From the NCBI GenBank assembly GCA_016867815.1, contig VGIR01000010.1, positions 1-54,986 of the forward strand: a DNA stretch of 54,986 nucleotides. The letters are read 5' to 3'. This DNA comes from a candidate division WOR-3 bacterium. GTDB taxonomy: Bacteria; Hydrothermota; Tepidihabitantia; Tepidihabitantales; Tepidihabitantaceae. A program made the translations under genes and the position numbers. This document shows, piece after piece, positions 15,847-23,650 of this stretch (within the stretch, counting starts at the first letter, position 1; every line of letters begins with the position of its first letter). Under the pieces are notes generated by a model, which was not told the DNA's origin, ran no database searches, and saw nothing but the letters and a program-made list of their open reading frames with translations.

Positions 15847-16254
15847 CTACTTCGGCAGCGCCACAAGCCCGATGTTGGTGATTCCCTGTTCCCGGATATC
15901 TCCCAGGACCAGCATGATGGTTCCGTAGTCGACGTTCTTGTCCGCCCGCAGGTAGGCGCGGTCGTAGCTGCCGCGTCCGAGCTGGTCGGCGAGGGCCTTG
16001 GCGAACCCGGCAACAGTAGTCGACTTCTTGGCAACGAGTATCTGGCCTCCGGCCTGAATGCTTATCTCAATGCCTTCCTTCGTCTGGGGCTGGACCGATG
16101 ATGTCCGGGGCAGTTCCAGGTCAACGCCCTGGTTCCGGCTGAACGCGGTCGAGACGCCGGCGATGAGGAAGATGACCATGAGCGTGAAGCTCACGTCCGC
16201 GAGTGACGTGACGTTCATCTCGGCGAGGAACTTGAGCTTGCGCTCCTTCTTCAC
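15847..16254 (-). CDS. tolR: ExbD/TolR family proton-channel subunit
   Basis: A 135-residue inner-membrane protein with one transmembrane helix, SLADVSFTLMVIFLIAGV, carrying the proton-translocating Asp20. A periplasmic domain follows with LELPRTSSVQPQTKEGIEISI and YLRADKNVDYGTIMLVLGDIREQG. Its GTG start overlaps the tolQ stop by 4 bp (GTGA), so translation is coupled. The Tol-Pal context favours TolR over ExbD. Confidence 0.9.
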   Translation of the reverse strand: MKKERKLKFLAEMNVTSLADVSFTLMVIFLIAGVSTAFSRNQGVDLELPRTSSVQPQTKEGIEISIQAGGQILVAKKSTTVAGFAKALADQLGRGSYDRAYLRADKNVDYGTIMLVLGDIREQGITNIGLVALPK

Positions 16255-16976
16255 GTCCGGTTCCGCTCCTCAATCTGGGTCCCGACAATCTCCCGTCGCA
16301 TGATGCCGGTCAGCTCGGACGCGAACCGCTCCATCTCGGACTCGAGGTCGCGCGCCTTGCCCACGAAGTAGTTGTAGAACAGCGCGGCAGGAATCGCCAC
16401 CAGGAGGCCCATGACCGTTGTTACCAGCGCGTCGGAGATGCCCGGCGCGATTGTCTGGAGCGTTGGTATCTGGGTGCCGCGCAGGCCGAGGAACGTGACG
16501 AGCACGCCCTGGACCGTGCCGAGCAGGCCGAGGAACGGCGCGACCATGGTCGTTATCGAGAGGAACGCCAGCGAGCTCTGCAACCTGTCCGACTCCTTGG
16601 ACGCCGCACGCTCGACGGCCTCGGTGATGTTAGGTATGAGCTGCTGCAGCAGTTCTGACCCGCCCTCGATCTTGCCGAAGTCCGCGCGCAGGGCGTCCAA
16701 CTCCTTGACCCCGGCGAGCAGGAGGGCAGAGAGCGGCGCATGCCTGAGCTCCTTGGCGACCCTCTCGTAGTCGCCCAGCCGCGTGCGGTAGCCGAAAACC
16801 GTCAGAAACTGCCTGGTCTGCCGCATCGCCCGGCCGAGCGTCCGGAGCTTACGGAGAATAATCGCCCAACACACGATGGACATCAGCACGAGCGCGATGA
16901 TTATCAGCTGGGCGAAGATGCCGGCGTGGATAAACGGCCCGAGAAAACCGCCGCCTGGGGCCGCGGCCGGCGTCAT
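16251..16976 (-). CDS. tolQ: MotA/TolQ/ExbB family proton-channel subunit
   Basis: A 241-residue inner-membrane protein with three transmembrane segments, at about 19-40, 140-165 and 178-205. It contains the family signature FLGLLGTVQGVLVTFLGL and GISDALVTTVMGLLVAIPAALFYN. It forms the proton-driven motor with TolR. The gene starts 3 bp after the cpoB stop and belongs to the same operon. Confidence 0.92.
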   Translation of the reverse strand: MTPAAAPGGGFLGPFIHAGIFAQLIIIALVLMSIVCWAIILRKLRTLGRAMRQTRQFLTVFGYRTRLGDYERVAKELRHAPLSALLLAGVKELDALRADFGKIEGGSELLQQLIPNITEAVERAASKESDRLQSSLAFLSITTMVAPFLGLLGTVQGVLVTFLGLRGTQIPTLQTIAPGISDALVTTVMGLLVAIPAALFYNYFVGKARDLESEMERFASELTGIMRREIVGTQIEERNRT

Positions 16977-16979
16977 CTT

Positions 16980-17774
16980 CTACTGCCCCAGGGTCTGCAG
17001 ACGTTCCTGTGCGAGCTTGGCCTCATTCGATCCGGGATACTCCTTCACGACCCGGCGGAGCTGGTTTGTTGCGGCGGCTTTCCGGTTCTGGGCCAGGTAG
17101 ACAAGTCCCAGTTTGTATTCGGCAGCCGGGACCTTGTTCCCCTTCGGGAAGTCGGCCATCACCTGCCTGAAGCCGGCCTCGGCGCTGTCAAGTTTGCCCA
17201 GCGAGTAGAAACTCTCGCCAATCCAGTACTGGGCGTTGTCGGCATTGTCACTGCCGGAAGCCGACGCGAGGTAGCGCCTGAACTCTCCGATTGCCACATC
17301 ATACTTACCACGCGTGAAGTCGAGATATGCCGTGTTGTAGAGCTGGTCCGCGGCTAGCCCGGCGGTATCAGGCACCGGCCTGGCCGCGGCGGATTTCGCT
17401 GAGTCAGGTCGGGCGGCGGACAGTGAGTCCGGGGCGGTTGGCGTGATGTCGCCGCGTCCCGCGCCGACCCGGCGGCTGATCCGATCCAGCCGGTCGCCCA
17501 GGTCCACTACCCGCGCGTCCAGCTGGTCGATCCGGCCGTCGATGTTCTCCAGTTCGGTGAGCACACCGGCCCGCAGCCTGGCTATCTCCTGTTCCTGGCG
17601 CTGCTGCGTCTGTTCGACGCGCATCAGCCGCACGGACATCGAATCAAGCACCTGGCCGCGACGCACGAACTCCCGCTGGAGCCCGCAGCCGGAGCACAAA
17701 ACGGCAGCCAGCAGACCCGCCGCTGCTGCCGTGCCGAAGCCGGCTGCGCGCTTGAGCCTACTGGCCGCCATCAA
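16980..17774 (-). CDS. CpoB/YbgF-like Tol-Pal lipoprotein with TPR domain
   Basis: A 264-residue predicted lipoprotein with lipobox LCSGC (Cys30). A coiled-coil segment (about 40-105, RQEQEIARLRAGVLTELENI) and a Ser/Ala/Pro linker are followed by TPR-like repeats (YNTAYLDFTRGKYDVAIGEF, YWIGESFYSLGKLDSAEAGF, YKLGLVYLAQNRKAAATNQL). This is the CpoB architecture, which coordinates outer-membrane constriction with peptidoglycan synthesis. It lies between pal and tolQ. Confidence 0.85.
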   Translation of the reverse strand: MMAASRLKRAAGFGTAAAAGLLAAVLCSGCGLQREFVRRGQVLDSMSVRLMRVEQTQQRQEQEIARLRAGVLTELENIDGRIDQLDARVVDLGDRLDRISRRVGAGRGDITPTAPDSLSAARPDSAKSAAARPVPDTAGLAADQLYNTAYLDFTRGKYDVAIGEFRRYLASASGSDNADNAQYWIGESFYSLGKLDSAEAGFRQVMADFPKGNKVPAAEYKLGLVYLAQNRKAAATNQLRRVVKEYPGSNEAKLAQERLQTLGQ

Positions 17775-17797
17775 TCATCTGATCGCTGGTATCGTCC

Positions 17798-18286
17798 CTA
17801 CTCGACCACCTCGAACTCGCAACGCCGGTTCATTTCGAACTGGGCCGGTTCCTGGGTTACGAGCTTCTCCTCACCGAAGCTGATGGTAGAGAACATATTC
17901 ATGTCCGCACCGAGCTTGACGAGGTAGGCTTTGGCCGCTTCTGCGCGGCGCATGCCGAGCGCCATGTTGTACTCGGAAGTACCGATCGGGTCGCAGTAGC
18001 CTTCGATGCTGACCTGCTCGTCGGGGAAGCTCCGCAGCTGGTCCCAGTTGCTCTGGAGAATCGTCTCGTCTCCCGGCCTGACATCCGACTTGTCGAAGTC
18101 GAAGTGAATCGGGGCGAGTTCCCCCTCGAATCTCGGGGGTTCGGGGGGCGTGTCGGCAAGCGTGTCCGGTGGCGGCGGCACCGGCACCGGCTCCGTCGGC
18201 GTGACGCACTTCTTCGGGCAGCCGACCATGGTCAGCACGAGCAGCATGCCCAAGGTCACGGTCAGGAGCTTGGCTGGGGTCTTCAT
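17798..18286 (-). CDS. pal: Peptidoglycan-associated lipoprotein (Pal/OmpA family)
   Basis: A 162-residue outer-membrane lipoprotein with lipobox MVGC (Cys23), a Pro-rich tether and a C-terminal OmpA domain (IHFDFDKSDVRPGD, IEGYCDPIGTSEYNMALGMRRAEA, EFEMNRRCEFEVVE) that binds peptidoglycan. AAGGAGG precedes the ATG. It is the first gene of the Tol-Pal operon and has its own strong promoter. TolB is absent from this operon. Confidence 0.92.
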   Translation of the reverse strand: MKTPAKLLTVTLGMLLVLTMVGCPKKCVTPTEPVPVPPPPDTLADTPPEPPRFEGELAPIHFDFDKSDVRPGDETILQSNWDQLRSFPDEQVSIEGYCDPIGTSEYNMALGMRRAEAAKAYLVKLGADMNMFSTISFGEEKLVTQEPAQFEMNRRCEFEVVE

Positions 18287-18390
18287 CTACGTTCCTCCTT
18301 GGCTATCATCACTGACATTACCTGCAGATTCGTCAAGATGCGGCCGCTCTCGCCGGCCGATCCGACCTGTCGTAACAAATGCTATGAAGT

Positions 18391-18419
18391 AAAATACTGC
18401 CGCTCTCACCGAGTGTCAA
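18391..18419 (-). promoter_or_regulatory. Promoter of the pal-cpoB-tolQ-tolR-tonB operon
   Basis: On the minus strand a consensus TTGACA (18414-18419), a 17-nt spacer and TATTTT (18391-18396), among the best matches in the window. The leader is about 100 nt. Confidence 0.8.
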
Positions 18420-18486
18420 GAGAAGTCTTGGTTACTTCCCTCCCGGGGTGGAGAAGATACGCCGGGACAGGCGTCATCACCGGCTG

Positions 18487-18514
18487 TTGACTCGCGGCGG
18501 CGCTTTCCTAGTAT
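18487..18514 (+). promoter_or_regulatory. Promoter of the HTH gene and pseudo-M1 gene
   Basis: TTGACT (18487-18492), a 16-nt spacer and TAGTAT (18509-18514). Transcription would begin near 18521, leaving almost no leader before ATG 18525, a 4-codon frame (MDTC) whose TGA overlaps ATG 18539. Confidence 0.55.
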
Positions 18515-18538
18515 CTACCCCGAAATGGATACCTGCTG

Positions 18539-19297
18539 ATGGGCCGGAAAGTCAGGCCGGCAATGCATGGTCTCGACGCCCTGGGCGCGCGGCTCAAGCA
18601 GATTCGGTTACAGTCAGGCCGCTCGCAGATGATGCTGGCCAAGTTGATCGGCTTCGACCCGGCGCACGGCTACAAGTACATCCTGCGCCTCGAAAAGGGA
18701 CAGGTGCCCAACCCCACTCTGCGGACGATAGCAGCCTGCCTCGAGGCCTGCGGAGCGCAGTGGCAGGCCATCGTCGACGTCCTGCCCGACACCGGCGCCG
18801 TCTCTGCTCCGCCCTCTCCTAAATCGTCAATCGACAACCGCAAATCGGAAATCCCCTTGCCCGCTGCATCTTCTCCTCAATCGTCAATCGACAATCGCAA
18901 GTCGGAAATCCCTTCGGCCGTCCCCGAACCCTCCCCGGCAGCGCCGCGGCGGCGTGACCACCGCCCCCTGCGCGAACAACTCCGTGCCCGCCGCATCGAA
19001 CAGCGGGACCTCCGCACGCGCCGGTTCTGGTCCGGGGTCAAACAGGTAGACGAAGCTACTGCCGCCCTGCTCCGCTCCTTGCGCGTTCCCTCCCGCCTGC
19101 ACCGCTCCTACCTTGCCTTCGCTCGCTCCTGCTGCTCCACCAGCGATGCACTCGAGGCGGCCCGCCCCGAGGTGGCCGAGCGCGCGCTGGCCAGGTTGAT
19201 TCCGCCGGCAGTTGCCCAGGGGCTCGACCGCGGGATACTGGCGCAGATACAGTCTGCCTGCGCCCAGGTCTTCCACCCACAATCCAGCGTCGGATGA
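18539..19297 (+). CDS. XRE-type helix-turn-helix protein with repeat-derived linker
   Basis: 252 residues. The N-terminal HTH (about 12-65) reads LGARLKQIRLQSGRSQMMLA, LIGFDPAHGYKYILRLEKGQ and PTLRTIAACLEACG. The linker contains two near-copies of SSIDNRKSEIP (18825-18910), which is translated intergenic repeat DNA. The C-terminal half is helical and Arg-rich (RRDHRPLREQLRARRIEQRD, ALLRSLRVPSRLHRSYLAF) and is not recognised. The stop overlaps the start of the next gene by 4 bp (ATGA). A cytosolic DNA-binding regulator, perhaps of the downstream gene, is inferred. ATG 18539 lacks a Shine-Dalgarno sequence. Confidence 0.75.
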   Translation: MGRKVRPAMHGLDALGARLKQIRLQSGRSQMMLAKLIGFDPAHGYKYILRLEKGQVPNPTLRTIAACLEACGAQWQAIVDVLPDTGAVSAPPSPKSSIDNRKSEIPLPAASSPQSSIDNRKSEIPSAVPEPSPAAPRRRDHRPLREQLRARRIEQRDLRTRRFWSGVKQVDEATAALLRSLRVPSRLHRSYLAFARSCCSTSDALEAARPEVAERALARLIPPAVAQGLDRGILAQIQSACAQVFHPQSSVG

Positions 19298-21849
19298 AGC
19301 GGCACTCTCTCCTGCCGCTGCTGCTCCTGGCCGCCATAGGAGCGCACGCACAGCCGGTTGAATACACCATCTCCGCGCGACTCGACGCCGCCGCCGGCCT
19401 GATCAGCGGCAGCCAGACGGTTCACTATCGCAACCTCACTCCGGACACGCTCGGCTCGCTCTGGCTGCACCTCTATCCGAACGCCTTCCGCGACCGCACC
19501 ACGACCTATGCCCGGGAACTGGAAACGATGGGCCGATTCGACTTCTCGCTTTCCCGCCCCTGTGACCGCGGGTGGATTGCGGTCGACTCGGCGGAATCAG
19601 GCGGCCGGGTGTCCCTGTTGTCGGAAGCGGAAGACGAACTCGGGCTCTTCCTGGACCCGCCGCTCGCACCGGGCGAATCGCTGACAATCAGGCTGGAGTT
19701 TCGCACCCAGGTCCCGGTGCGGCTCGGGGAACCTGCCCGCAACGGCCGGAGCTTCGTACTCGCTCACTGGTACCCGCAGGTCGCCGCCCGCACTACGGCC
19801 ACGGGCTGGCTCACCGGCGGATACCACGTCTTCGGCCACTCCCCGTCCGCCTTCGGCAACTACCATGTGACGCTCGACGTACCCGCGGACCTCCACTTCG
19901 CCGCTCCCGGCGCCGTATCCGATTCCCCGGTACCCGGGACCGGGCGCACGGTCTACCGGGTCGATGCGACGAACCTCTCCGACTTGGCGGTGGCGGCCGC
20001 GCCGGGGATGAAGAGGATGTCCCGCTCCCTGGCCGGCACCGACATCACGGTCCTGGCCCGCAGCTTCGCGAACGCCGAGTGGTTCGGTGCTCTCTTGACT
20101 ACCGCCGACATGCTGCGACGTATGCAACAGTGGAACGGTCCCTTCCCCTTCGATGGCCTCACGATCGTGGACGGGTCAGGAATCGTCTCCCAGGACGCAT
20201 CCTACCCCGGACTCATCGTCATGGCCACGCGGCCGATTCCCTACACGCGGCTGTTCGAGCAGGCGCTGGCGCGACAGGTCGCCCTGCAATGGTCCGCCTG
20301 TGCGACCGGCGCCGAAGAACTGAGCGACCCCGGTATCGCGCAAGGCCTGGCCTCGTACTCGGAGATGCGCTACCTGGACGAGAAGTACGGCCGAACCAGC
20401 CTGCTGTCGAACCGGCTGCTCAGCTGGGCGCTTAAGGGACTGAACAGCGAGTACTACCACAAGCTCTACTACTACCTCGGCGCATCGAACAGAGTGCTCT
20501 GCACCGACCCGGCCGAATGCCGCGACCAGGTCGGGTACGTGGCGGCCGAGCAGGCACGACCCGCGTTGCTCCTGCGCGCCGAGGAACGCAGGACAGGGCA
20601 GGCGGCCTTTGACAGCCTGATGCGCAACTGGATCGATTCCCAGGCGGGCGCGCACCCGGTCAGGTCCGACTTCGCGGCGCACTTCCCGACTGTCCACGCC
20701 CAACTCACCGGCGCGGTCTCGGCAGATGACATCCTGCCGACCCGGCTCCAGAGCCGCCGCGTCCAGGTGCGGCCTATCTTCGCCCTGCCCAGCTTCACCG
20801 ACTACCAGATCTTCTACGGCCCGTGGATCTGGGCCGACTACTACCACGGGCTCGAACTCGGGATCGGGATCCAGGGACGCCAGTTCCTGGACGGCGGCCC
20901 GCTGCGGGGGCGGCACCAATGGTCGGCAAGCGAGGTCTATAGCTTCGCCATCCGCGACACGCACTCCAGCTTCAGCTACCAGACTCCGCTCACGTTCATC
21001 AACGACCGGCTGCGCGCCTACGTCGCGCTTGACTACTCAACTATCGACAACGGGGCCAAGCTCTTCTTCACCCAGGAACTGGGACCCGTGTTCCGGCAGC
21101 CGAAGACAACAATCGACTTCGGGTACCGCATCCTCAACATCAAGAAACTCGACCTGCGTGACACCGTCGCGTGGGAACTCGCCCGAACCGCGGACGTCCG
21201 GCTCCGCATGGCCCAGACCTACGAATCCCGGCTTCTCCTGGGCGGGGTTCAGGCCTACGTCCGCGGCGGTGACAGGGCGCTCGGCAGCAACTACAGCTAC
21301 GTGCGGGCCGGACTGGAGCAGTCCCACACCTACCGTGGCCTCAGGCCGGTCGACCTCTCAATAAGGCTGTTCGGGGGCTACATCTGGGGCGACGTCCCCA
21401 GGCAGGACGAATTCTACCTTTCCGGCGGCCTGACCAGCAACTCATCCGAGCCGGTCAGCTGGGCCTACGAAGACTGGACGTCCGGCCAGGCCCACTGGCA
21501 CTACGACGCGGATGCCAACGTTCGCGGCTATGCCCGACAGTATCCGTTCGACACTACCGGCGGGTACAAACACGGCCGCGCCGCCTACGGCATCAACCTT
21601 GAAGCAGCTCTCGCCAAGCTCGGCATTCTCTCCTTCCATCCCTTCTTCGACCTCGGTAACGTCAAAGAAGAGGGCATGCCCACAAATGAGTTCCTGCGCC
21701 CGCGCATGGACGCCGGCGTCAGGCTCAAACTCGGACCGGTCTACGCCGACTTCCCCATCTGGCGCTACTGGCCCGTGACCGGTGGCCACCAGTTCGCCTT
21801 TCGCTGGATGCTCGGCTTCAAGATGGGCGGCATCCTCGGCGGCACCTGA
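19294..21849 (+). CDS. M1 aminopeptidase-fold protein lacking catalytic residues, with barrel-like C-terminus
   Basis: 851 residues with a signal peptide (SLLPLLLLAAIGAHA). Residues to about 430 follow the M1 peptidase plan: a beta domain with LWLHLYPNAFRDRTTTYA, then a helical domain. The zinc-motif position reads RQVALQW (about 326-333) where active enzymes have HExxHxW, and the distal Glu segment reads GIAQGLASYSE where NEGxAxYxE is usual. All zinc ligands and the catalytic Glu are therefore replaced. The C-terminal 300 residues have alternating aromatic strands (YDADANVRGYARQYPFD, FRWMLGFKMGG) like surface-antigen or BamA-type barrels. This suggests an outer-membrane receptor with a dead peptidase domain. 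It overlaps the HTH gene by 4 bp. Confidence 0.75.
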   Translation: MKRHSLLPLLLLAAIGAHAQPVEYTISARLDAAAGLISGSQTVHYRNLTPDTLGSLWLHLYPNAFRDRTTTYARELETMGRFDFSLSRPCDRGWIAVDSAESGGRVSLLSEAEDELGLFLDPPLAPGESLTIRLEFRTQVPVRLGEPARNGRSFVLAHWYPQVAARTTATGWLTGGYHVFGHSPSAFGNYHVTLDVPADLHFAAPGAVSDSPVPGTGRTVYRVDATNLSDLAVAAAPGMKRMSRSLAGTDITVLARSFANAEWFGALLTTADMLRRMQQWNGPFPFDGLTIVDGSGIVSQDASYPGLIVMATRPIPYTRLFEQALARQVALQWSACATGAEELSDPGIAQGLASYSEMRYLDEKYGRTSLLSNRLLSWALKGLNSEYYHKLYYYLGASNRVLCTDPAECRDQVGYVAAEQARPALLLRAEERRTGQAAFDSLMRNWIDSQAGAHPVRSDFAAHFPTVHAQLTGAVSADDILPTRLQSRRVQVRPIFALPSFTDYQIFYGPWIWADYYHGLELGIGIQGRQFLDGGPLRGRHQWSASEVYSFAIRDTHSSFSYQTPLTFINDRLRAYVALDYSTIDNGAKLFFTQELGPVFRQPKTTIDFGYRILNIKKLDLRDTVAWELARTADVRLRMAQTYESRLLLGGVQAYVRGGDRALGSNYSYVRAGLEQSHTYRGLRPVDLSIRLFGGYIWGDVPRQDEFYLSGGLTSNSSEPVSWAYEDWTSGQAHWHYDADANVRGYARQYPFDTTGGYKHGRAAYGINLEAALAKLGILSFHPFFDLGNVKEEGMPTNEFLRPRMDAGVRLKLGPVYADFPIWRYWPVTGGHQFAFRWMLGFKMGGILGGT

Positions 21850-21869
21850 CGCGAAACCACGAGACCAGT

Positions 21870-21896
21870 GCGGCCGGCAGGTTTCCTGCCGGCCGC
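21870..21896 (+). terminator. Strong hairpin terminator after the pseudo-M1 gene
   Basis: GCGGCCGGCAG (21870-21880) pairs perfectly with CTGCCGGCCGC (21886-21896) around GTTTC, followed by TTCTCC. It lies 20 bp after the stop codon. Confidence 0.8.
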
Positions 21897-22135
21897 TTCT
21901 CCAAGCCGCCGGACCTCAGCCGTCAGCGGCCTTACGGCGCGACCGGGGCGACGACGTTGAAGACGTCGGTACGGATGCCCTGCAGCACGGCCTCGGTCAG
22001 GCCGCGCCAAGTCGGCCGTCATCTCCCGCTGGCAAGCGTCAGGCGAAGATGCACAAGACACCTCAGAGCGTTGCCGGGGTCTGCCCTTCTTCGTCTAGTC
22101 CTCCTTCAGGGTCACGGTCTGCGCGTAGTGCGTCT

Positions 22136-22423
22136 CCTGTCTTCCGCCCTGCACCTTGCCCCTTGCTTCCAGCCGGCCCTTTCCTCGTTCCTCTCGTCGT
22201 AGCTTGCGCCGTGGCTGTCGTCGTAGCCTGCGCCGTGTCTCGGGCTGTATCTTCACCCGTGCCTCTTCCCGTATCTCGCCCTGGACCTCGGCCTTGACCT
22301 CAACCTGTTCCTCGCCCCTGACCGGTCGCCGCTCCGGGACAGATTCCTGCCGTCGTAGCAGTCGCCGTAGCTTTGGCCGTTCCGCGGGCTGTGGCGCCGG
22401 TCATGCCGGTCGCTGTTCCTCAG
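22136..22423. repeat. 12-bp-period degenerate tandem array C (24 units)
   Basis: Twenty-four consecutive 12-mers without indels, consensus about SCCGTNSCTNSC (for example gccgtggctgtc, gtcgtagcctgc, cccgtatctcgc). The frame showing xVxx tetrapeptides contains TGA codons, so it is not coding. It occupies the middle of a 1.2-kb gene-free interval (21850-23039). The rest of that interval holds the terminator, the inverted-repeat element at 22725-22875 and short tandem repeats near 22900-23035. Confidence 0.8.
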
Positions 22424-22724
22424 GAGTGAGCTTAAGCTGTTCTAGGGGCCGCAATCCCCCAGCGACCCCTACCCTTGCTTGCTCAAGCCTACTCCGGCCC
22501 CAAACCAGCTGATAACACGGACGTTATGACCGAACTGCGCGCCTAGCTGAAGCCCGGTTCTTTCAACGCCCCTGCACCTGCTTCACACTCCATGGGCAGT
22601 CTGACCCTTTGCGCCGAGACAGAGGTAAGCTGTCGGCTGTCCGTCCCCGCCGCCTTGTTTTCGAGGCCTGCAAGCCTGGAATCGCGCAATGGCACAGAGG
22701 AACCGTTGGCACCACGGTCATGTC

Positions 22725-22875
22725 GGTTCACCCCAAGCCCCGTCCGCGAGGACGCAAGTCCGCACTGTCCGACAGGGGCCTTCGCGGCCAAGTCCGAATG
22801 ACGCGCTGTTGGACAGGGGCCGCTGAGGCCAATGTCCAGCCGCACGCGCACCTGTCACCCCTTTGGGGTGAAACC
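22725..22875. repeat. MITE-like element bounded by GGTTCACCCCAA / TTGGGGTGAAACC
   Basis: About 151 bp with near-perfect terminal inverted repeats. The interior contains stems such as GAGGACGCAAGTCC and ggccttcgcggcc. The right end carries the stem CACCCC/GGGGTG (22856-22870) preceded by CACCTGT. A second element with the same ends and shared interior blocks lies at 40682-40820. Confidence 0.65.
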
Positions 22876-23039
22876 CGCCGCAAGCATCAAGCTAGCCCAA
22901 GCTCAAGCCGGCTGACAGCCAGCGGCCAACAGCTTACAGCTAACTGCCGACTGCTCACTGCCCCTGCCCCCTGCTTCCGGCGTAGTGCGTACAGCATCAA
23001 GCGGATGACGTATGGCGTGTCGCGTAGGGCGTACGGCAC

Positions 23040-23642
23040 CTATCTCATCTTCTGCACGAGCATTTCCGTCGCCTGCTCCAACGCGTACTGGGCCGCGGCG
23101 ATGGCAGATACGGGGTTGGTGCCGCGGGCGCTGCCGCTGTAGACCGTGGTTGACGAATTCACGTCGAGTATGTCCACAGTTGCCGTGACGATGGACGCCT
23201 GGTCAGTGTTCAGCTCGGCAAGGCAGACGAGATCTGCCGCCAGTTCCTTGCCGATGGCCCGCGCCTTCGCCCGTGAGACCGTGCCCTGCTGCCCAAACCC
23301 GTGCAGGCTGACCGCCCGATCAATCGTGGTCTTGTCCGTCGCCCGGAGTTTGCCGGTCTCCATCAGCCGGCGTGTCAGGAAACCGTAGACCTGGTCCCAT
23401 TCAGGAGCGTCCAACCCGACCCCGGAACTTCGCACCAGCAACGGCATGACCGCGACTGTGTAGGTCCGCCTGACGTCGAAACCCGAGTCCATGGCCGAGT
23501 GGCCGACGTATTTCTGCGAGCACGAGCCGATCAGGATGCAGAAAGCAGGCAGCAGGACGCATATAGCGCGGTGCATCCAGCGTCCGGCGTCTGGCGTGTT
23601 GCATCGCGCGTAAGGCGTAGAGCGTAATGCTCCTCGTCTCAT
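23040..23642 (-). CDS. CsgG/LpoB-like lipoprotein
   Basis: 200 residues. ATG 23642 follows AGGAGGAAGG, but the first 22 residues (GALRSTPYARCNTPDAG...) are translated short repeats. A normal lipoprotein signal begins only at Met23 (HRAICVLLPAFCILIGSC, lipobox Cys41). The mature domain reads YTVAVMPLLVRSSGVGLDA, FLTRRLMETGKLRATDKTTI, IGKELAADLVCLAELNTD and VDILDVNSSTTVYSGSARGT. This is the CsgG-type fold of periplasmic lipoproteins, as in CsgG and LpoB. A full CsgG secretion pore is not implied. It is the last gene of the caspase cluster and starts 8 bp after its upstream neighbour. Confidence 0.7.
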   Translation of the reverse strand: MRRGALRSTPYARCNTPDAGRWMHRAICVLLPAFCILIGSCSQKYVGHSAMDSGFDVRRTYTVAVMPLLVRSSGVGLDAPEWDQVYGFLTRRLMETGKLRATDKTTIDRAVSLHGFGQQGTVSRAKARAIGKELAADLVCLAELNTDQASIVTATVDILDVNSSTTVYSGSARGTNPVSAIAAAQYALEQATEMLVQKMR

Positions 23643-23650
23643 CCTTCCTC

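Noticed and set aside
22543-22851. 102-codon minus-strand frame in the 22-kb gap
   Set aside because: It runs through the inverted-repeat element and lacks a ribosome-binding site and protein-like composition.
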